Shown here: piece after piece, positions 10,413 through 21,386 of the stretch
How the letters are laid out: every line of letters begins with the position of its first letter
How positions within the stretch are numbered: the stretch's first letter is position 1
NCBI GenBank assembly: GCA_050084515.1
Contig: CM114274.1
Location: 27,218,001-27,282,000, forward strand
Direction of reading: 5' to 3'
Length of the DNA: 64,000 nucleotides
From: Blasia pusilla
Lineage: Eukaryota; Marchantiophyta; Marchantiopsida; Blasiales
Made by a program: the position numbers and the translations under genes
Notes under the pieces: generated by a model
Told to the model about the DNA's origin: nothing
The model's input: only the letters and a program-made list of their open reading frames with translations
Databases searched by the model: none

Positions 10413-12477
10413 ATGGCTCTAAAGATTGAGAGTGAAAGTATTGGGTTTCCCCTAACCCTTCATTGCATACTTGAGTTGGTATTGAGTAAATTGTGTTTGT
10501 TGGAGTTGGAATATAACAAAAATTTCCTTGCCAATTTGATCCAGGTTTCACATGCACGAAGCAAAGGATCCATGGCAATGAGTGTGGAGGAGGAAGTACC
10601 AGAACCAAATCTAATGAGAATAGGCTCTCGTACCCACATGAGATCCCTGGTTTGAAGCATAAAACTTACTCTCCCTTCAAATATGTTGTTTTGTAAATGG
10701 AATTCAGGTTTATAATGGGCTTATCTTGGGTAATCTTTCTTGTGTGTAGAGCGTGGAATAAAGAGTTACACTTCAGTTGGAGGAAGTTGAGAAAAAATGG
10801 AGCACAGACTTGGATGATGTCAAGTCCCAAATGGAGTGGAAAAATAGAACCCTTGGAATTGTTATGGAGATGGTGTCAAAATTATCCCCCAAAGATGTGC
10901 ATGTTGCCAACTCTGATCCTATTCTAGATAAAGAATCAGGTCCGTTACCAGATTCACCAAACACAAGAAACAAAAATGGGTAAGAATATCTTATTGTTGA
11001 TCTTCTAAACCCTCTATCTATGAGTTGCTTGCTTACCATATAATTCATGTGAAACTTGGTGCTTTAGATGTAGAACTAGAATTATATCTTTTCATGCTTC
11101 CGATGTGGGAATTTCTGGTTTGGTATTTTAAGTCAAATTTTAGACTAAATTGCATACTATAGTGTATAGTCATCATGAAGTCAATATTCAGTTTTGTAGA
11201 GAAAAAACTAGAATATAAACATCTTCACCATCTGGGTTTTAAATGCCACATACTTTCAATTTTCAAGGAGTTTTTACTATAGTTGATAAATCAGCATCTA
11301 AATGATCATTGGTTGTTTGAACCGTCTTTGGCATATATTCGGCTCATCCAAAGACATGACGGATTCTCTACCTCATGTTGATACAAAGATGAAGGTGAAT
11401 CAAAGGGAGTGGAGTTAAACACATAATAACTCAGTAAGAAGGATATGACAAAACAGTCCACTTGTAAGCATTTATATAAGCTTATTGAAACTTTCTCTTT
11501 CCCCTTTTCATTGTAGAGAAACTTTGAATAAATAAGATGAGGTTGAGCCTAATCAAGTTCTAATTTTTTTTGCTTGAATTTGTTTATCATCATCCGGAGC
11601 CAATACTGAGTTTGAAGAGAAGGACATCCTCACAGGCTAAGGAGGGTGCAATCGCACGGACTACATGTAAGGATTGAGATATTATTAAATTCTGAACATT
11701 CTAGTAGGTCATAGTATCTTCTCTGATATAGTGTGACTTGTGCTTGATTTAACACTCGGTGCATGGAGGGTTTTGGTTGTGAATACAGGAAGTGAGCTAG
11801 TGTGGACAGCAAGCACAAGTCTCCAAAGAAGAAGCGCAAGAAGTTGAGACTTCATTTTGATGTACCATGTGAACAAGATAGTGAGACAAAGTCTGGTACA
11901 TCTAAAAGAAAAACCAAGGTAAAGTTTGAACACCTCAAGAACTTTCCTTCAATTCTGATTTATTAATCACGATTGATCACAATTTTTTTTGGGTAGTCAA
12001 TTGATGATGTAGGACTTTTGAAATTTTCACTTCATCTACCATCGTAGGGGTGACTCGTCAAGAAGGTAAACCAATGCTTTAATCAAGAACAATTCTTTGA
12101 AGCTTTGAGAGAGAAAATCCTATTTCATGGTCTCATATTCTAAACCAATGGTTTTTTTTGTTTGTGTGGTTTTTTTGCAGTTGCGCATTGGTGATCGTGT
12201 CCTTCTCACAAACTCGAAGTTGAGTAGGATGGTTCTTGGCTCTAGCCTTATTTCTGGGTTTGGAGGCAAGGAAAAATTCCATGGGAAGGATATCCCCATG
12301 GGCATGGTGCAAGTTGATTTTATAGATGTTATAGATCCTAGGCATGACTTGTGGACACCAAATATTGTGGATGAATCACCAAAATTTACTTTTAGAAATG
12401 CATTAGGGTCAGACATTTTCCAGGCCCGAAATGGATATGAGGAAGGTGATGCATTAGATCTTTGGTTATATATATAG
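10413..12477 (+). CDS. CACTA-type (En/Spm-like) transposon gene fragment with introns
   Basis: A spliced plant-type gene fragment. One exon (about 10760-10979) is charged and coiled-coil-like (EKKWSTDLDDVKSQMEWKN) and ends at a strong donor, GTAAGA. Another exon (about 11800-11919) encodes a basic, NLS-like run (KSPKKKRKKLRLHFD) and ends AAAACCAAG before a GTAAAG donor. After an intron whose end is T-rich with a TGCAG acceptor, the last exon (12181-12477) continues in the same phase. It encodes LRIGDRVLLTNSKLSRMV, a Gly/Lys stretch, GMVQVDFIDVIDPRHDLWTP and DALDLWLYI, then a stop. This C-terminal pattern resembles transposase-associated domains of plant En/Spm elements, and the AGTCAT-rich CACTA-like terminal region follows 345 bp downstream. 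The frame at 10413-10655 may be a 5' exon. The N-terminal catalytic part is not seen. Assignment is by pattern only. Confidence 0.45.
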
Positions 12478-12821
12478 ACATGTGCTCAATTTCTGGACTT
12501 TGCCATGACTCATCCCAAGTTTATTTTACATTGTGGGATGAAATTTTGGATCCAATTTTTGTATCTACATCCTCTTAAACTGGAGTGTGATTTATAGCAA
12601 GTTTGTATTGCTTTATTTTTTCTTTGTTCATCTGATTAAGTTATTGAATGAAGAAGTTCAATTAGCAATTTTCCTTTTCAGATACTGAATTGTAAGGAAG
12701 AACTCTTTATCATCTACTCATGCACCATTCTGAAAATATAAAAATACATAACAAAACCACACTAAATCCATCATGAAATTCCTCTACTCTAAACTCATTG
12801 AAATGACTTCATTAGTAGTTA

Positions 12822-13637
12822 CACAATGACAAGAAAAATACTACACTATGACTATAGGAGTCATTAAAAAAAGACTCATTCTTATAAATGACTTCCTCAA
12901 TCATTATAAAATTACTAGTTTAGTCATTTTTTTCCAAGAAAAAACTCTTTTTAGTCATTCGGAGTTATGGCATTATGACTCATTTAGTAATAATGAGACA
13001 AGTGCATGAAACATTCCTACACAACAACCCAATAAGTCATTCATAGTCATAAAATGAAACTCTCAGTCATTGCTAGTCATAAAAAGCCAACTTGATAATT
13101 CATGCATAGTCATAATGCAAAAACTCCTTGAGTCATTTGTAGTCATTCCTTCACAACCAGATTGGTCATTTCCACTCACTACATGCTAATATAATTAGTC
13201 ATATAAGATTTACTACACCACGCTTGTATACATGTGTTAACACATCATTGGATATTATAGGATCTTTTCTAATTACTTTAAGAAATATATGACTTGAGTA
13301 GTCGTCAATAAACGATGAAAAATAATTTTGTCCTCGTGTGTTGATATGGTAGTTACTTAGGTTGACGTGTCATTCCTCTTGCTGAAGCGTCTTGTCCATT
13401 TTAGATGCTGACATGTAATTTGTACACGTCATGTTAGTGACCTGGCACTCGTGATGAAATGACTACGTTTTTTACTCCTCCACGTCATTTAACTAAGCTA
13501 GTAATCTTAGTCATTTGAAATATATGACTTGGCTTTTGTTTCTCTACGAGAAATCAGTCATTCTTAGTCATTGATAAGAATATATGAGTCAATTCAATCA
13601 TATATCCTAGTCATAAAGCTGAGGTTTTCTTTGAGTG
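12822..13637. mobile_element. CACTA-like terminal region or non-autonomous element with AGTCAT repeat array
   Basis: About 815 bp packed with more than 20 copies of AGTCAT/ATGACT in both orientations. This is the layout of the subterminal transposase-binding repeats of En/Spm (CACTA) elements. The right end is GGTTTTCTTTGAGTG, which reads CACTCAAAGAAAACC inwards. The left end has CAAGAAAAATACTACACTATGACTATAGGA. The reverse complement of the right end (CAAAGAAAACC..TTATGACTAGGA) aligns to it, so the block has imperfect TIRs of about 30 bp. It abuts DP1.3 at 13638. Either it is a short stand-alone element, or the 3' end of a CACTA element that includes the gene at 10413-12477. No clear 3-bp target duplication was found. 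Confidence 0.55.
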
Positions 13638-14884
13638 ATTGTCGATATGGTATTGAGGTTACACAATGTCGGATTAGTGGCATCGACATCAAATGAAGCC
13701 GCCAGAGATATGGAGGATCCTTGTTGGATGTGTGGGGCTACAAAGATGGAGGCACCCTCTGTTGTTATGCATGCAAGAACTACAAAACTGGATCCCCAGA
13801 GAGGGAAGGTAATGAAACAAACGAGGCTTCCTCAATCTTTTACGTTGTTCGAGGTGATGATTAGAGTTCTCGGAGAATAGATGTTGGTTGTGTGCAGGCA
13901 CGACGGGAAAAGGGAGAAGCGAGTGTGATGACTCCTATGGCCAATGCTTAAGTGGAGCCCGAGTCTAGTACATTGTTGGATGCGGCCTCTACTATGTACC
14001 CATGGTTTTCCGCTTCCAATATTATGACGTTGGGAGGTATGTTTGACAAAGTTTTTTGGCTAGCAACTACGCTGTGTAAGTGTGAAGATGGTGTCATTGC
14101 CTCACGTTCAAAGGTGGTTGTAGAGGAGGTAGTGGAGGTATCTACCCTTGGAGCCTATGTTTGGTCCTTCCATCAAAGATTCATGGTAAGTTTTGGCTCC
14201 TAGGATGGCGTAGATGCCCACTACACCTGCGATAGAGAGTGCTATGGTTTCTCTAGGTTTTGTTTTGCTGGATAATCATGGGTAGGTTTTCTATTTTATG
14301 AGTCCAGGATGTAGAGTTTTTTTCCGCAGTGTGTCTTTTTGGATTGGGGATTGCAAACCCTGATGTTGAGGAAGGCAGCATTTACAGGATTGGGTTTGAC
14401 AAGGGCCAATCCCCATTCAGCATCCAAACATCCTTGGATGAAGCGCATAAAATGCAACACATTTTATCACCCAATATAAGATTGTGGGGAGGATTTGATC
14501 ATAACATCCGTCAAATCAGTCTATGGTGGAAGCGAAGGCGATAGTGACCGATGCCAAGTCCTATGACGTCTTGGTTGGAGAAGCAGTGTTGTACCCGATG
14601 GGATTTTCCTTAGAATATTGGGAGGAGTCAACCTCCTATGAACCAAAATGGCAGTTAGGTGATGGGTGACTTATCTCATTACCTGTTTGATTCACGAGTG
14701 GAGTGGTCGAGAGATAGCGACTCTAACAGTATTTACTAGCACCATCACTTGGCCTCATAATTTGATTGAGGGGCATGTCCATGCAAGGGACATACCCGTG
14801 TCTCACACTTCTAGGAAGAGGAGTGTTATGGTAGCAGCATCATTAGATGGAGGAGAGGTGCCTTTGTGGGGCTCTTGTCAAGAG
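13638..14884 (+). pseudogene. DP1.3 left half: post-gag, protease and pre-DNMT remnant
   Basis: Collinear with DP1.4 from about 44964 to 46240. It starts at the equivalent of the TATGGCATTGAG region and includes the linker with RGKVMKQTRLPQSF. The protease region lies around 14315-14650 (FLDWGLQTLMLRKAAF-like; DP1.4 has DSGA, so the catalytic triplet is lost; LVGEAVLYPMGFSLEYW remains). The DNMT-proximal linker is at 14666-14884 (DLIEGHVHARD, GGEVPLWGS). Stops and frameshifts are frequent. It is cut at 14884 by the insertion of DP1.2, and the same element resumes at 19525 with the duplicated target AAGAG. Gag is absent to the left, where CACTA-like DNA takes over. Confidence 0.8.
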
Positions 14885-15655
14885 TGTGGTGCGCATACAC
14901 ATCGCTACACAACATATATCGTTGTCACCGAGAACACATACAAACACGCACGATCCCATGCTAACTCATGGCATCCAAACAACGAGACAAGAAGTACCAA
15001 AATATCTCCAATAAAGTAAGATCCAATCTCTCTCTACACCATCTCACACCATAGCTCTCGAAGGTGTGCACTCTCTCTCATGTCAAACCAAACCCACTCT
15101 CCTAATGAGAGGCTTGGATTACACTCACTAGGCAAGTAAGATCATAGCTCCGCCGCCTCATGCCAAGAGGTTCAACAAAGAGAGAATGAGCTCTCAAGCT
15201 CTCTCTCCTTGAAGTATACCCCTCCTCTGTCCCAAGCTCTCTCCATGGTAACCTATGCTCCCAAGTGACCTCCTTGGCTCTTGACCTGATGTAGGAGGTC
15301 AAGAGTAACTTACCAAAAATAGAAAGTTGATCACATACTCAAAAGGGTATTTACCTAAAATAGTAAATTCCTTAATATGGCTCAAAATGAACCGAAACGA
15401 AGGGGGAACCTGCTCTCTCAAGTTTCTCGGGGCCTTAGCAGGTCACTTGACCTATCGAGCCTGTCCTCTGCTTCTCACGATCTAGATCTTCTAGATCTCA
15501 CCGATCTATCCTAAGAGACGTGACAGTTGTTGTGCGCATACACATCGCTACACAATATAGATCGCTGTCACCGAACACACACACAAACACGCACGAGCCC
15601 ATGCTAACTCATGGCATCCAAACAACGAGATAAGAAGTACCAAAATAGCTCCAAT
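14885..15655 (-). repeat. DP1.2 terminal cluster: B2 (14885-15012), A2 (15013-15525), GT, B1 (15528-15655)
   Basis: The two B arms are both 128 bp: TGTGGTGCGCATACACATCG.. and TGTTGTGCGCATACACATCG.., each ending CTCCAAT. A2 (513 bp, ending GACGTGACA) lies between them and is separated from B1 by GT (15526-15527). A2 matches A1 at 19009-19524 over its length. A conventional element would have one complete LTR at each end; here B is absent from the 5' end and duplicated at the 3' end. Confidence 0.85.
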
Positions 15656-15656
15656 T

Positions 15657-15666
15657 GCCCCCCTAG
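15657..15666 (-). promoter_or_regulatory. DP1.2 polypurine tract
   Basis: Plus-strand GCCCCCCTAG reads CTAGGGGGGC on the element strand, directly before arm B1 (ATTGGAG..). It is the predicted plus-strand primer and is matched by CTAGGGGGGAG at the same place in DP1.4. Confidence 0.65.
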
Positions 15667-15835
15667 CTGGTGGTTAGATCCTTCTAACTCCAGATAGCCA
15701 TCTATCCCTACCTACCATGACATACATCTCTTAGACGGTAAGAGCAAGAAGGCCGGGTGCTCATGTGGCCCCATCGTTAGTCGCCTTCTTGTCATCCATG
15801 TCACAGACACAAGTCGGAATGTAGAACTACCTACT

Positions 15836-18800
15836 CTATATACATCTGGGACACATCCATCGTCCTTGAGGAACCTTAGTGAGAGGTGGCGTCAAACATG
15901 CGATATGCCATCCTCTCAAACACCCATCACACACTAGCATAGTGGTTGTACCACGGGCGGAACCACACAACATACACCGCAAGCTTGCAGGAACTATTGC
16001 TAAGCTCGGATCAACTATACTGTCAATGTTGGGAAGATGACATGGCACATAGTTACGCATATGGTCCTTCCAAACCATACCATCGCGTCCCTCTAATAAG
16101 AGAACAGCGGATGGCAAAACCTCACGCACTCTCAAGATGGTGCGCCCTGCAGTCACATCCAACGTCATGGATGCCATCTGCTGCAAGTAGACATAGTCTC
16201 CTTGATGAAACCTCCGGATAGTAAATCGATAACCACCTCCCCGAATAGTCGCATACCTCAACGTATCCCGATGTTACGCAATCGCCAAGTTCTCAAACGC
16301 CATGGGCATCACTCTCCGAAACAACTCAGCCCTCTCAAAATATGCTCGCATCCATACATCAGGAACATCAAGGTTTAACACCTCACCACTCTCTCGATGA
16401 ATGGCTGCAGGTAAATTTAGCTCACGGCCATAAAGCAACAAGTACGGTGAGAAAGACGCTAAGGATTCCTGCCCGCTAAATCTGTATCCCATCGCCAACC
16501 ACGGTAATTGAAGGTCCCAATCTCCTAGGTAACCTCTCTGCAAGCCATACTTGCGTAGTCCTCTCTTCACCGTCTGCACAACCCGCTCCGCTAGTCCATC
16601 CGCCTCAAGATGATCTCGCAAAGTAGTGTGGTGGTTGATCAGTGCCTGATCACACAAGGCCTGAAACTCCCCGCGGAACTTTGTACCCTGGTCTGTCAAC
16701 ACCTCAACTGATGCACCGTAATGACTGAGCACTAGATCTAGGAAGGCATACACTACTCCCTCACTTGCTTTGTCAGGCAATGCAACCAACTCTATCCACT
16801 TTGAGAAGTGCTTGACCATCACCAACACATAACGACTATGGCGCTCTATCAAAGGCAAAGGTCCTACAAAATCCAAACTCCATCTATAACCTAAATCCAT
16901 GATCAGAAGTGGATGCAATTGTGGAGTTGGAGCATTGAACGATGCTTGGACTTGATCACACACCATACATCTGGAAACAAACTGCTGAACGTCAGTCTGC
17001 ATGCCTCGCCACCAATACTGAATCTGGAGCAAGCTATATGTCCGATTCACTCCAAAATGATCCAACTCCTCGTGGGCATGATGCACCAAACGTGCTCTCT
17101 ATGAAGGATGGGGCACTACACACACTCTACCATCCTCCCACACTCGCAACACATGTGTCCCCTCCCAACGGAACCGTCTAGCCCGCTGTAGGATCCCATC
17201 CTGCTCTCTAGCATCCACTATGCTCGCAACACTGCCAATAGACAGATACTCCAAGACTACTCGATCATCGTGAATATCTCGACCACCTGTCGTCTCTTCA
17301 CTGGCCTCGGGATCCAAGGACTCTCCATCAGATCTCGCTATCAAAGTCTCCACACTCTAGCTCTCCATAGCCAACAAACCTATATAGGCTGACGCATGCC
17401 ATCTTGGCAGTGACTCCTCATCACTCTCTCCATGCCATCGAACTCGAGTCGCATCTCGCTAACTCGGGCATGGGTTACGACTCAGCCCATTTGCATCCTA
17501 GTTGAGCATCCCAAGTCTATGAACCACCTAAAAATCGTACTCCTACAGCAACAGAGCCCATCTCGCAAGCTTCCCTATGAGCTTGTCGGACTCCATCAAC
17601 CACTTTTGTGGTTGATGATCAGTGATGATGGTAAAGGGGTTGCCGAATAAGTAACACTTGAAATGTGTGACAGCCCACACCACAACCAAGCGCTCACCCT
17701 CATACGAGCTCAACTTCACCTCTGCAACGTTGTTCGAACGACTAGCATAAGCCACTACGAATTCTCTACCCTCATCATCATGTTGGGTGAGCACGGCTCC
17801 AAGCCCCAACATGCTCCAATTTGTGTGTGACTGGAAAGGGCGCCCCTTGATCGTTCTCCTCAAGATGGGCGCGGACGTCAATCTGTCCTCGAGTAGCTAA
17901 AATGCTCGCTCTTGCTCATCCCCCCAATGCCACTCATGATCCACCTTGGTCAGCAAGATCAGTGGCTTTGCAATCAAACTGAATCCCTTGACGTACCGCC
18001 GATAGAAGTTCGCCAATCCCATGAATGCACGAATGCGGCTTACATCTGTAGGGCGTGGAATGCGTGAAATAGCCTCTACCTTCGTCTGCTGAACACCAAG
18101 GCCACCTGGGTATATTGTATGACCCAAGTACTCAATCTGGTCGCATAAGAACTTACACTTGCTTGGATGGAGCTTTACCCCATGTAACTGCAATCGTCGA
18201 AACACCTTCTCTAGATGTCACTCATGCTCTTCATCCGTGGCACTAAAGACTACGATGTCATCAATATAACATCTAGCAAAATCCAGATGTGCCAAGATCC
18301 TATCCATGACCCTCTGAAACTCAGCCGGGGCATTCTTTAACCCAAATGGTAAGAACCGCCATTGGTACAAACAATCCTTCCCGTGTGGATCAATGCCCCA
18401 AAATGCCGTCTTTTGGCTATCCTCTAATTTGATAGGCAGTTGATGGTATCCGGCTCGCAAATCCAATGAACCAAAAACCTTTGCGTGACCAATCGCATCA
18501 AAGATCTCCTAAGGAGTGGGCATGGTATACCTATCGGACTTTGTCTGCCGATTGATAGGCCGGTAATTCCCACACATCCGCCTATCCGTCCAGTTGCCAT
18601 GCACATCCTTCTTGGCAGGCATGACAGTGGCAGATGCATACTCCCCAAGTAACATCTCTACTTGTCCTACTCCAACCAAGTCTTGGCTCCTACTTTGAAT
18701 CAAAGCCCTCTCCATATCACTCTACTTGTAGGGTCGTCGAAAGATCGGCGTATCACTCGACAACTCAATGCGGATCCCTAGTCCCTTCAGATTACCCAAA

Positions 18801-18960
18801 TCCTCCATGCTAAACGTAAAGCAACTCCTATAACTCTTAAGGAACTGATGTATCCGGGGCCGCTCTTCTCCTGTCAACTTAGGGCCCATATCTTGTTCCT
18901 AAGTCTCCATCGTGACTACGGTAGGACTCTCCGGCGTGGGTATAGATGGTTGCTATGGTG
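15836..18960 (-). pseudogene. DP1.2 pol remnant: RT-RNase H-integrase-PHD
   Basis: Element order from the right. RT (about 18840-18218) has ASATVMPAKKDVHGNW, RMCGNYRPINRQTKSD, LDLRAGYHQLPIK, FGLKNAPAEFQ and the catalytic YIDD near 18265. The connection and RNase H (18205-17543) include SNNVAEVKLSSYEGE and ITDHQPQKWLMES. A TAG at 17528-17530 interrupts the EYDF/VVHR junction. Integrase (17353-16274) has the HAHEELDHFG..C..C zinc domain, SLDFVGPLPL, LTDQGTKFRG and the glutamate region EADGLAERVVQ. The IN C-terminal domain and PHD finger follow at 16261-15836. The PHD finger is complete: CMLC, LVCDGC, RGWHIAC, GRWMCPRC, that is C-X2-C-X11-C-X2-C-X4-H-X2-C-X14-C-X2-C. The break between the integrase and PHD frames, plus a few stops, make it non-functional as it stands. 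Confidence 0.88.
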
Positions 18961-19008
18961 CAACTCCATCTCGAACACCAACACTCACTCTCTCATTTCT
19001 CTCTTTGT

Positions 19009-19524
19009 AAAGTAAAATCCAATTTCTCTCTACATCATCTCACACCATAGCTCTCAAAGGTGTGCTCTCTCTCTCTCATGTTAAACCAAACCCACTCTCC
19101 TAATGAGAGGCTTGGGTTACACTCACAAGGCAAGCAAGATCATAGCTCCGCCGCCTCATGCCAAGAGGTTCAACAAAGAGAGAATGAACTCTCAAGCTCT
19201 CTCTCCTTGAGGTATACCCCTCCCCTGTCCCAAGCTCTCTCCATGGTAACCTATGCTCCCAAGTCACCTCCTTGGCTCTTGACCTGATGTAGGAGGTCAA
19301 AGGCCACTTACCAAAAATAGAAAATTGATCACATACTCAAAAGGGTACTTACCTAAAATAGTAATTTCCTTAATATGACTCAAAATGAACCGAAACGAAG
19401 GGGAAACCTGCTCTCTCAAGTTTCCCGGGGCCTTAGCAAGTCATCCTCAACCTATTGATCCCGTCCTCCGCTACTCACAAAGGCGCTCCACTAGATCTCA
19501 CCGATCTATCCTAAGAGATGTGAC
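19009..19524 (-). repeat. DP1.2 arm A1 (5' terminal repeat)
   Basis: About 516 bp matching A2 (15013-15525), from AAAGTAAAATCC at the inner edge to GAGATGTGAC at the outer edge. No B arm follows on the inner side. Instead the sequence passes within about 40 bp into the region just upstream of RT. In element orientation the terminus is TGTCACATCTC, the same start as DP1.4 at 41731. Confidence 0.85.
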
Positions 19525-21019
19525 AAGAGCTTCAATGTTTGGCTAATGAGCACGTGTAGATGGCTTGGAGCCTGATATTTGAACCATAGTGCAACACGTC
19601 AAAGAAACCCAAGATATTCATGAGTGCTAAATTGACATCTTCGACACCACACTAATTGTGTGGCGTATCCTAGAGGATGATATTTGAGTGTTGGATCTCT
19701 TTGGAGGGATAACCACTCGATTGACTCCTATTTTGTAGGAAAGAGTGAAAGTGCAGAAGCATTTGTTTATTTAACTTGATGAGGTTGTGAGACGCCTCTC
19801 ACTTCAACATGTGGCAAAGTTATGCCTCGGTCTTGCTGACACGTTGTCTACGTCAACTGTACAGGGCTACGAGACTTCCTTACCGAAGGACATTTCTTTG
19901 CAAGGGATGTTGGACTTGGATTGGGTATAAAGGGACCATCGATTTTGGTCATTGCATTGCACGTCGGCCATATAAGGCCCCATTGAGTGCTGGACAAGAT
20001 AGTTGTTAAGAAAACACTTTGTATAACTTATTTTGGGAGATAATGAGGATCTTGTGACCCTTCCAAGAACTTTAGTCTCATTCTCCTACAAACATTCTCG
20101 AGATTGTGCCGATCTTGGGCGATTCATGGTCACGAGTGGCGACGATTGCACATAAGGTGCGTGCATGGATTGGACCAACAATATTTTTGGATGCGGCAAG
20201 TGTATGTTCACAAGCACATCGCCTGTGTCTATGGTGGAAAGAGTTGCATACGGACAAAGTCTATGTCCACGGACTTATATCCATCCCTAGGACAAACATG
20301 TTTGTGCGGGCCCGGGTACCTAGAGCCCGCAACGGTTTTGTGGCCTGCACGGTGGGCTCAAGCAGGCGCATAGTGGGCTTAGGCATATATGGGCTTGTCG
20401 AGCTCCAGGGGCGGGCTCAGATGCAGGCTGCGAGTACGCGGGCTGCTTGTTCGTGGACATGTCTGTTTCCGTGCAACCTTGAAATTGGTGGACCAGCTTG
20501 ATGCCACATGAGGTGCTGCAAAGGGAATATGCAAGAGTGGAGGGCCCCTCCCATTTGTGAGTGGATTCTATTTTGAACCGTGGCCGTCAATCATAGGCAG
20601 TGAGGGACGATGATCAATCGCCGTTGACTATGGTCAATAGGATTGGCATGCCACGGGCAGTCTTTTCCACATTTGTTAATTTACCCGCTTCTTATGCATA
20701 TAAGGAGATCAGTCTTGGCTTGGTTTGGGATAACTAGGCATAACGACTGGTGGAGCCCAACGCTCTTGAGAGAGAGTGGGCAATGGTCTCTTGTCAATTT
20801 CTCCCTGGAAATTTTTCTTCTTCTTTTATCTAATAGTTTGGGGCCTTTTCAGTTTTCTAGATTTTGCAAAGGAGTGACGGTAGTACCACCAATATCAAAG
20901 GCATCTTGATGTCATGTCTTGGGTCTAGCAATGGACTTGAAATGTTTCACATCGATTATTAGCTTAGAAGGAGTTGAGCAACGTCGGATGAGCTTGCTAT
21001 AGGTCATTGTTGTTGCGTT
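19525..21019 (+). pseudogene. DP1.3 right half: DNMT domain remnant
   Basis: Continuation of DP1.3 after the DP1.2 insertion, collinear with 46240-47410 of DP1.4. Motif I is recognisable near 19694 (LDLFGGI read through substitutions). The ILGDSWSRV and HRLCLWW (motif VIII-like) stretches flank the MITE at 20239-20484. After it come the target-recognition and motif IX/X region (VVNRIGMPRAVF, SLGLVW, then degenerate), down to the AEQRRM-like end. About 70 bp of unrelated sequence sits near 20790-20860 inside motif IX. Multiple stops. RT, RNase H, integrase and PHD that should follow are absent; MITE-like GC-rich DNA takes over at about 21020. This is the oldest DP copy here, since DP1.2 and the MITE both lie inside it. 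Confidence 0.75.
20239..20484. mobile_element. GC-rich hAT-like MITE in the DNMT region of DP1.3
   Basis: About 246 bp with termini GTTGCATACGGACAAAGTC and, in reverse complement, GGTTGCACGGAAACAGAC. It is flanked by ATGGTGGA (20231-20238) and TTGGTGGA (20485-20492), an 8-bp target duplication with one mismatch. The DP1.4 sequence TTTGGTGGACCAACTTGGTACC shows the uninterrupted site. Same family as 2400-2647. Confidence 0.75.
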
Positions 21020-21386
21020 GAAGCCCGCTGTCCAAGCCCACACCCGTTTTGTGGCACGTGTGCAGCTCACACCAGCCCATGGCAACCCCGTAGGGTGGGG
21101 TGGGCCCCCCATTAGGTGGGCTCATGCTCGCACAGAGCCCATCATGTGCAGGCCCTCAACCCTCCGCACGAGCCCTACGCGGGCTTGATCCTGCCCAATG
21201 GGAGCCCAACCCACCCTACAGGCCTGGCTACGGGCGTGCCGAGGGCTGGATGCAGGCCAGAAAACGGGTGCGCGATCGAATAGCTCGTGTCTACTCGACA
21301 AGCTTGGTGGGCTCACATGTGGGCCATAGGTGCCTAGGGCGGCATGTCTGTCCCATGGACGGACTTTTTCGTTTCTATGCAACCTT
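21020..21386. mobile_element. GC-rich MITE-family fragment at the DP1.3 truncation point
   Basis: Same GC-rich AGCCCGC/GGGCTC composition and the same right end (GGCATGTCTGTCCCATGGAC.. to TATGCAACCTT). The left terminal repeat is not visible, so this is a partial or rearranged copy. It marks where DP1.3 stops matching DP1.4. The open frames across it are low-complexity artefacts. Confidence 0.5.

Larger units (their letters stand above)
14885..19524 (-). mobile_element. DP1.2: pol-only DP element nested in DP1.3, with TSD
   Basis: A 4.6-kb minus-strand insertion with both ends defined. The left terminus is TGTGGTGCGCATAC at 14885; the right terminus is ATGTGAC at 19524. The 5-bp AAGAG occurs at 14880-14884 and 19525-19529 (a 4-bp AGAG reading is equally possible if the terminal A belongs to the element), and the interrupted DP1.3 sequence rejoins perfectly across it. 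In element order it reads A1 (19524-19009), pol from just upstream of RT to the PHD finger, polypurine tract, B1, GT spacer, A2, B2. Gag, protease and DNMT are absent: arm A1 joins sequence equivalent to about 47560 of DP1.4. The two A arms look about 95% identical by eye. Confidence 0.85.

Noticed and set aside
20781-20868. Possible retained intron in DP1.3 DNMT motif IX
   Set aside because: The right edge is T-rich with CAG, but no GT donor lies at the left edge when aligned to DP1.4. More likely a small insertion.
13638-21019. A host cytosine methyltransferase gene
   Set aside because: The DNMT parts are collinear with retrotransposon protease and, in sister copies, with RT, and they are repeated in the window. 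Better explained as DP1.3.
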